64,000 bases of DNA from Nematostella vectensis (Eukaryota > Cnidaria > Anthozoa > Actiniaria > Edwardsiidae). The DNA is taken from the NCBI RefSeq assembly GCF_932526225.1, contig NC_064044.1, forward strand, positions 3,312,092-3,376,091, read 5' to 3'. The notes below the pieces were generated by a model. That model ran no database searches. It was not told the origin of the DNA and saw only the letters and a program-made list of their open reading frames with translations. A program made the translations under genes and the position numbers. Position 1 is the stretch's first letter. Each line of letters opens with the position of its first letter. Below, in pieces: positions 59,001-64,000 of this stretch.

Positions 59001-60585
59001 ATCACATAGCACGCCCGCGGTAAGTTAATCACATAGCACGCCCGCGGTAAGTTAATCACATAGCACGCCCGCGGTAAGTTAATCACATAGCACGCCCGCG
59101 GTAAGTTAATCACATAGCACGCCCGCTGTAAGTTAATCACATAGCACGCCCGCGGTAAGTTAATCACAAGCACGCCCGTGGTAAAATAAAAAAAAGACGC
59201 CCGTGGTAAGTTAACCACATAGCACGCCCGTGGTAAGTTAAAAAAAGGACGCCTGTGGTAAGTTAATCACATAGCACGCCGGCCACACAAAGGAATGGCT
59301 TAGATAAACAACGACGAGCAGTAGATGCACGTCGTAAATTTATCTGATCTTTTAGGTCGTGTCCAAGTCGTGTCCGGGCGGCAAGTCTACAAAAACAGCT
59401 ATGACTTCAGTCACTCCCAGTCCTGTTCTGTCAGCCTTCCCATCATCCTCCGCGGACGGTGACCTGAACTCATCAGTTGCGCATGAACCTAACATGAAGC
59501 CCACTGACCACCGTGACAAGAGCGCAGACCAGCTTTTCCTTTTGATCATATTAGCGACGGCGCCTGCAGCTCTGATTGTCCTCATTGTCATTATCGCATT
59601 CGTCCTCTATAAACGCTGTCGACGTAAAAAGTCACGTGATCCGGTTTACTCAATCAAAGTCGAGTATCAGGACGAGGCGAGGCCGCAAAGTCGGTCACGA
59701 TGGCGCAATAGTCGCTTGGATTTAAACATCAATGGGATTCGCATAGATCTGGAGTTTCCGAATAGTGAAAAGCGGCGAAGTAACGCAAGAATCTCAGGGA
59801 GCCCAAACCTGACCGATGCACAGCTTAGGGAACTACAGTTCCTTTCTAAGGAATGTAAGGAAAATCTGGAATGGATTAACGAAGTGTTGGAACGTGAAAT
59901 GGAGTCCCCGTACCCTACAATTGCGGTGAGCGAGGCCGACAGACTTCTAGGTAAGCAAAGGGATAGTCTGTACTCGGGCTACTCAGAAAAGGAGAAAGAA
60001 AATTTCGAAGTCAGCGAGAAGTTGATCCAGCGAGAGCGCGGAGTGCCAAGCAGAGAATCGTCACCGCTAGCAAGTGAGCTCTGGAAAGGGACAGAAAACC
60101 CATGTGAAAAGTTTGAAAGAACCAACCGTGCGAGACCTGGAAACAAGAGAGAGGAGGAGACGGCGAACGACCCGAGTTTTGATGACGTCATTATGATGCC
60201 GTACCGGAAGGGAAACATCCATGAGAAGGGTTATGTCAAGATAGACGAGATCGATTCGTGCTGGGAGAGGCCACGTGAAGACTTCAAGATAGATGAACAT
60301 GGTATTGAAATGAAAGAGGCCCCAATTAGTAACGTCACTAAAGAGGATGTTACTAAGAAAAAGAAAAGAGGTAAGAAACCTGTCCAGGAGAAACCGAAAA
60401 CGGCAAAAAACTCTCAACAGCGAAAGGAAAAGAGGACTCAAAATGAACCTATAGAGGGTAGATTTAATGCGAGCCCCGGTGAAGAACTGGAGACTAGCTG
60501 TCATGGTCGAAAGGGAATGGACACAAGAAATCTTCCCAGCCCAACGCAAAGGAAAGGGCCCAAAATGCGATTTGAGACTCTTTGA
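56048..60585 (+). CDS. Mucin-like type I membrane protein, family not recognised
   Basis: Three exons: 56048-56075, 56177-58722 and 59356-60585, giving about 1267 aa. Exon 1 plus the start of exon 2 make a signal peptide, MLKLFLIFLGLNFYACLSHA. Residues about 21-915 are Ser/Thr-rich with VTSSQERN-type repeats and a Ser/His/Tyr repeat tract (SPSSHSTSSLYRS), suited to dense O-glycosylation. A transmembrane helix (LFLLIILATAPAALIVLIVI...) lies at about 918-942, followed by a basic stop-transfer YKRCRRKK. The cytoplasmic tail of about 325 aa is charged, with LQFLSKECKENLEWINEVLE as a possible helix and Tyr sites such as SLYSGYS. I recognise no domain. The exon 2 donor is the first unit of a 27-bp array of GTGGTAAGTTAA sites. 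Use of any later donor, or read-through, hits TAA at 58729 and would give a secreted form. Confidence 0.78.
57014..58620 (+). promoter_or_regulatory. Ten perfect CRE octamers inside a coding exon
   Basis: TGACGTCA occurs at 57014, 57110, 57140, 57170, 57242, 57311, 57512, 58457, 58541 and 58613. There are many one-off variants (TTACGTCA, TGACGCCA). Most encode (M/V)TSS or (M/V)TSL. They may simply reflect a repeated codon string (ATG/GTG ACG TCA TCA). Binding by bZIP proteins is possible but unproven. Confidence 0.5.
57740..58175 (+). repeat. Coding tandem repeat of Ser-His-Tyr segments
   Basis: Units such as CATCATAGTCCGTCATCACA + TAGTACGTC repeat about 14 times in 24-48 bp steps, all in the frame of the membrane-protein gene. 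The His-rich frame at 57737-58210 is an offset frame of the same repeat. Confidence 0.88.
58714..59272 (+). repeat. 27-bp minisatellite of 5' splice sites at the exon 2 donor
   Basis: About 20 copies of CACGCCCGTGGTAAGTTAAT + CACATAG. Each contains GTG|GTAAGT, a near-consensus donor. The first copy is the real end of exon 2 (exon ends 58722). Variants include CCCGCGGTAAG and CACACCC. The unit is nine codons long, so phase is kept across copies, but the TAA in each unit is in frame. Confidence 0.95.
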
Positions 60586-60735
60586 GGGGCTATGTCGATG
60601 AGTTGCCTCAGGCCACCATAGAATTTCATGTTTAGGTGGAGATTTCTTCTCATAATGTCTTTCAATATTGATTGAAAACAATAACAAAGATGCGATTATT
60701 GCAGATAACTACTATGTCAATAATGCTGTTATGTT

Positions 60736-60741
60736 AATAAA
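60736..60741 (+). terminator. Polyadenylation signal of the membrane-protein gene
   Basis: AATAAA 150 bp after the TGA stop at 60583-60585. Confidence 0.65.
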
Positions 60742-60834
60742 AATACATTCTTAGTTTTAAACCAAGACGTGATGCGCGGGTTCTAAATTCGTCAAGGAAC
60801 GATTGGTCACCTCCACCTGTAATGGGCACCCTCT

Positions 60835-60970
60835 TTTTGTGTTTCAGTTTCGCGTGAATTTATTTTCGACTATCGTCAGTGGTTCTATTAAGGAATGTAT
60901 GGGGGGGAGAAAAAAAGTCGTGAATAAAATAACAACAAAGCAACAGGGCGGGGCTTGGTCTTACATCTTG
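60835..60970 (+). repeat. Segmental duplication, copy A
   Basis: TTTTGTGTTTCAGTTTCGCG, then GTCAGTGGTTCTATTAAGGA + ATGTAT, a G-run, GAGAAAAAAAGTCG and GGGGCTTGGTCTTA. The same order recurs at 61583-61733. Confidence 0.88.
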
Positions 60971-60984
60971 TTATGCATACGTAC

Positions 60985-61520
60985 ATAGCACGGCCGTGGT
61001 GAGTGAATCGCTCAGCACGCCCGTGGTAGGTTGATTACATAGCACGCCCGTGGTAAGTTGATCACATAGCACGCCCGTGGTAAGTTGATGCCATAGAACA
61101 CCCGTGGTAAATTGATCGCCTTGCACGCCCGTGGTAAATTGATCGCCTAGCACACCCGTGGTAAATTGATCACCTAGCACGCCTGAGGTAAGTTGATCCC
61201 ATAGAACGCCCGAGGTAATTTGATCGCATCGCACGCCCGTGGTAAGTTAATCACATAACACGCCCGCGGTAAGTTAATCGCCTAGCACGCCCGTGGTAAG
61301 TTGATCGCCTAGCACGCCAGTGGTAAGTTAATCACATAGCACGCCCGTGGTAAGTAAATCGCATCGCACGCCCGTGGTAAGTTGATCGCCTAGCACGCCC
61401 GTGGTAAGTTAATCACATAGCACGCCCGCGGTAAGTTAATCACATAACACGCCTGCGATAAGTAAATCGCATCGCACGCCCGTGGTAAGTTGATCGCCTA
61501 GCACGCCCGTAGTAACTCGA
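60985..61520 (+). repeat. Second 27-bp donor-like minisatellite
   Basis: About 20 copies of the same family as 58714-59272: CACGCCCGTGGTAAGTTGAT + CGCCTAG or CACATAG. It lies downstream of the gene, between the two copies of the 60835/61583 duplication. Copies are more varied than in the first array (GGTAAATTGATC, GAGGTAAG). Confidence 0.94.
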
Positions 61521-61582
61521 ACCAATTATTCGTCATGGAACGGTTTAGTCAACCGTTTTGACAACGATTTTGTCAACCTCTT

Positions 61583-61733
61583 ATTTGTATTTCGGTTTCG
61601 CCGTTAATGTATTTTCTACTACTGTCAGTGGTTCTATTAAGGAATGTATAGTTGAGGGGGGGGGGGGGGGGGAGAAAAAGTCGCGAATAAAAACAAAACA
61701 AAAGATCATCAGGGGGGGGCTTGGTCTTAGATC
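61583..61733 (+). repeat. Segmental duplication, copy B
   Basis: Counterpart of 60835-60970, with a longer G-run (17 at 61656-61672). The two copies enclose the second 27-bp array, so the unit [duplicated block plus array] may itself have been duplicated. Confidence 0.88.
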
Positions 61734-61739
61734 TGGGGA

Positions 61740-62316
61740 GAGTCCCACTAAGGTCATAATGACATCACGAAGGCTTGGAGGGGCAATCAAATACAATCAA
61801 ATGCCCTCTGGGCGACCGCTCTATCGAATGACCAGCTACCGCAGTAAATGAGTAATACGACATCTAGCAAAGCCAAAGGAGACAGAACATAGTAAACCAA
61901 CGTATATTTATCCCATGCCGTGGACACATGGCTTTCCAACTATCATTTGTTTTTCTTTAAAAACTAATTTTCTGTCAACATTTAAACGGTGCCTATCTTT
62001 TATATCTCTTTTACTATGTTAAAGCACGGTCTCACAACACATTTATCAGCTGAAGCTCTACAATGGCTTCAAACTTTAACTGATTTCGAAAACTTTCGCT
62101 TATATACAGTAGTACTTCAAGTAAGCAATCATCTTTTAGCGACAAGCCCATATCAAGCGACCAGCTCACTCCCTGAATGTCCCTCTTTTGCCATCCTTCC
62201 TCATGTTCCCCATCATCTCCATTGTCCTCCGTTGTTTCCTCCTTTTCCTGTGGACCTTAAGAATCCCACTCCCGTGTGCGCCGAGCCCTTTTTCAGGCAC
62301 CCTCTTGGCTTCACAC
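61740..62316. other. Intergenic region, 3' flank of the minus-strand gene
   Basis: No gene is seen. On the minus strand this is the likely 3' UTR of the gene ending at 62317. Overlapping plus-strand frames at 61989-62996 are antisense shadows. Confidence 0.45.
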
Positions 62317-63719
62317 TTATCTCCGCCATCTATCTCGCCATCTGTCCCCCTCGTACCTACGGCTGTCACGTCTGTCATTGTCACGGGGACCATACCCTCC
62401 CCGATTGTTGTACCCTCCGCCCCTGCCACGGTTGCCGTAGGGCTCAGAGAACCTCTCATCTGCAAGTCGACGCGGCCGCCCGTGCGGGTCCCTTTCATCT
62501 GAAGGTCGACGTGGGGGTCCATGAGGGCCTCTATCGTCAGGGGTTCGACGTAGGGGGGCATGGGGGTCTCTTTCATCTGTGGGGCGACGAGGGGGACCTT
62601 GTGGACCTCTTTCGTCTGGGGGTCTACGTAGGGGTCCTCTATCGTCCAGGGGTCTATGTTGGGGTCCTTGCGGTGCTCTTTCATCCACGGGTCTGCGAGG
62701 AGGGCCATGGGAGTCTCTCTTATCATGTGGTCTTCGTGGAGGTCCATGGTAATCAAGGTTATCTGAGAACCTTCTTGGAGGTGTCTCATGATCATCCCCC
62801 ATTGGTCTTTGTGATGTTGCCTCATCGGTGTGTCGTCTCGGTGGGTAGCCACGGTCACCATCTGGGTGTGGGTCTCGAGCATCCAAGGACCTCCCGGGAG
62901 ATGGACCGTTTCTTGTGTTTCTCCAGCGTTCAGGAGAAGGGCCATGAGGTCTTCCCTGCTGTTTCAACCGCCATTCCAGGCGATCCCTATCAATGACATC
63001 CTGCTTGGGTGGCTCCACAGACTTATGAGCTGCAGCATCACCTGCGATACGTCGTTGAGGATCAACCCTCGAAGAAACATGAGGTGGAGCTCCTGCAGGG
63101 GCTTTACCAGCTATTGGGACATCAGTTGCACCACTGACGTGCGTCTGAGCTCGAGCTTCAGAAGGTTGTACTACAGCAGGGGCCGAACTAGCAGGTACTG
63201 CAATAAGGGGTTCTGCCACTCTGCCTGATGTAATCCCACTTGTAGTTATCGCTGCTGTAGGCTGAATGTTAGAAGTTGAGCTAGTTATCACAGGCGGTTG
63301 CATCACACCCGATGCCTGCAACCTCTTGATTAGCTCCGCCGCCGAACTGGTCGTGATGTCCATAGGGAACACCAAATTTGCAGGCAGAATTGGTGGTTTG
63401 GTTGTGTCGGGTAATTTGCTGGCGACGGCTGGTATTTGTGTAGTGGTATTACTTGTGGTGGCTGGTGCTGCCTGGAAAATAGACGTGCTGCTGCTAGGTG
63501 GTTTGCTGGTGGTGGTATCTGCAGTGAGCAATGGTATGGTCGTACTGGTAGGTGGTACCACGAGTGTTGGTGCAGATGTGGGTGAACTGGAACTAGAAGA
63601 CACAGATTTCTTCGTCTCAATCATTATGTTGACCGGCTTCTCAAGTTCAAGATCAAGGTCAAAGTCCTCCTCAGGGTCATAGGGCGAGTCTTCTGTCTTC
63701 TCACTATTGGCTTGCTCTG
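62317..63719 (-). CDS. C-terminal exon of a disordered protein with Arg/Asp/Pro repeats (possibly DIDO1/PHF3-like)
   Basis: One large terminal exon runs from the acceptor TCTCCCTTCAG (exon from 63719) to TAA at 62319-62317. It encodes about 467 residues. The order is: an acidic SPYDPEEDFDLDLELEKP; a Ser/Thr/Pro linker; SSAAELIKRLQASGVMQPP; a second linker; DRDRLEWRLKQQGRPHGPSP; then about 13 repeats like RRP.DERDPHGPP; and finally an RGG-type tail (GNRGRGGGYNNRGGYG) ending RWRDRWRR. Repeats of this kind suit RNA binding or nuclear condensates. An acidic PYDPE segment followed by a Pro/Arg tail recalls the C-termini of SPOC-domain proteins (DIDO1, PHF3), but this is a weak impression. Upstream exons lie beyond the window. 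The 62166-62945 minus frame is an offset shadow. Confidence 0.7.
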
Positions 63720-64000
63720 CTGAAGGGAGAAATAGACGTGGTTTGCCTTTAAGAAGTTTATCAACGCATAGACACGGAGCAGTTAAAAAAAGGTCAAGAA
63801 CATGCATTAAACATCGCCTACACATTTGAACCAAGTGCAAATAACAATAGGATGTCTTAGGATTATTTTGTGATTGGAATTTTTAGGACAGCTAGTCAAC
63901 AACGTATCAAGGGCGCGTAGGGTATCTATCAGCCGCCATTTTTTTTTCATTTTCGCAAAGTACCAAGTGTAAGTTTTTGCCGTATTGTCCATTTTATTTA
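63720..64000 (-). other. Intron of the minus-strand gene at the right edge
   Basis: It follows the acceptor of the last exon when read on the minus strand. The short frame at 63807-63992 shows no protein-like features. No other exon is recognised before the window ends. Confidence 0.45.

Noticed and set aside
58709-59218. Minus-strand frame of repeated RACYVINLP.
   Set aside because: It is the reverse of the 27-bp donor array; the period of nine codons keeps it open.
61989-63228. Long plus-strand frames opposite the minus-strand terminal exon.
   Set aside because: Antisense shadows of a GC-rich repetitive coding exon. The minus frame has the acceptor site, acidic motif and RGG tail.

Overview
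The window looks like nuclear DNA of an intron-rich, non-bilaterian animal. The best guess is an anthozoan cnidarian of the Nematostella type. That guess rests on human-like gene structures (RIOK3, RPL34, a full PRDM9 architecture), short GT-AG introns, abundant minisatellites, foldback elements and mariner debris. I infer the taxon and did not verify it. No bacterial, plasmid, phage or CRISPR features were seen.

Layout. 1-2820 (+): 3' part of RPL34, entering from the left edge. 4147-8074 (+): a PRDM9 gene in seven coding exons (KRAB-tail-like N-terminus, SSXRD-like motif, zinc knuckle, PR/SET domain, nine near-identical zinc fingers). 9886-12973 (-): a FAM167-family gene in two coding exons. 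15897-27376 (+): a complete ten-exon RIOK3 atypical kinase whose introns carry several minisatellites, a MITE and a dead mariner. 27377-34512: gene-free DNA with simple repeats, dispersed repeats and a decayed copy of one RIOK3 exon. 34513-43420 (+): a two-RRM hnRNP A/B/D-Musashi-DAZAP1-type protein in twelve exons. 43421-56047: about 12.6 kb with no gene I can recognise, holding satellites, foldback elements and a tRNA-like element. 56048-60585 (+): an orphan mucin-like type I membrane protein in three exons. 62317-63719 (-): the last exon of a disordered, Arg/Asp/Pro-repeat nuclear-looking protein that leaves the window at the right edge.

The genes are unrelated housekeeping, meiotic and surface-protein genes and do not form a pathway. 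What links them is a structural theme. At five places, tandem repeats contain or abut a real splice junction, giving rows of decoy splice sites: RPL34 acceptor (61 bp x 3), PRDM9 exon 5 acceptor (129 bp x 2), RIOK3 exon 8 acceptor (25 bp x about 55), RIOK3 exon 9 acceptor (104 bp x 4) and the membrane-protein exon 2 donor (27 bp x about 20, with a second array downstream). This recurrent splice-junction minisatellite pattern is the most unusual feature of the window. The second is the PRDM9 gene with an apparently homogenised finger array. The third is a set of ten perfect CRE octamers embedded in the Ser/Thr-rich coding exon of the membrane protein.

Exon boundaries were read by eye from GT-AG signals, reading-frame continuity and remembered family sequence patterns. 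No search or alignment was run.
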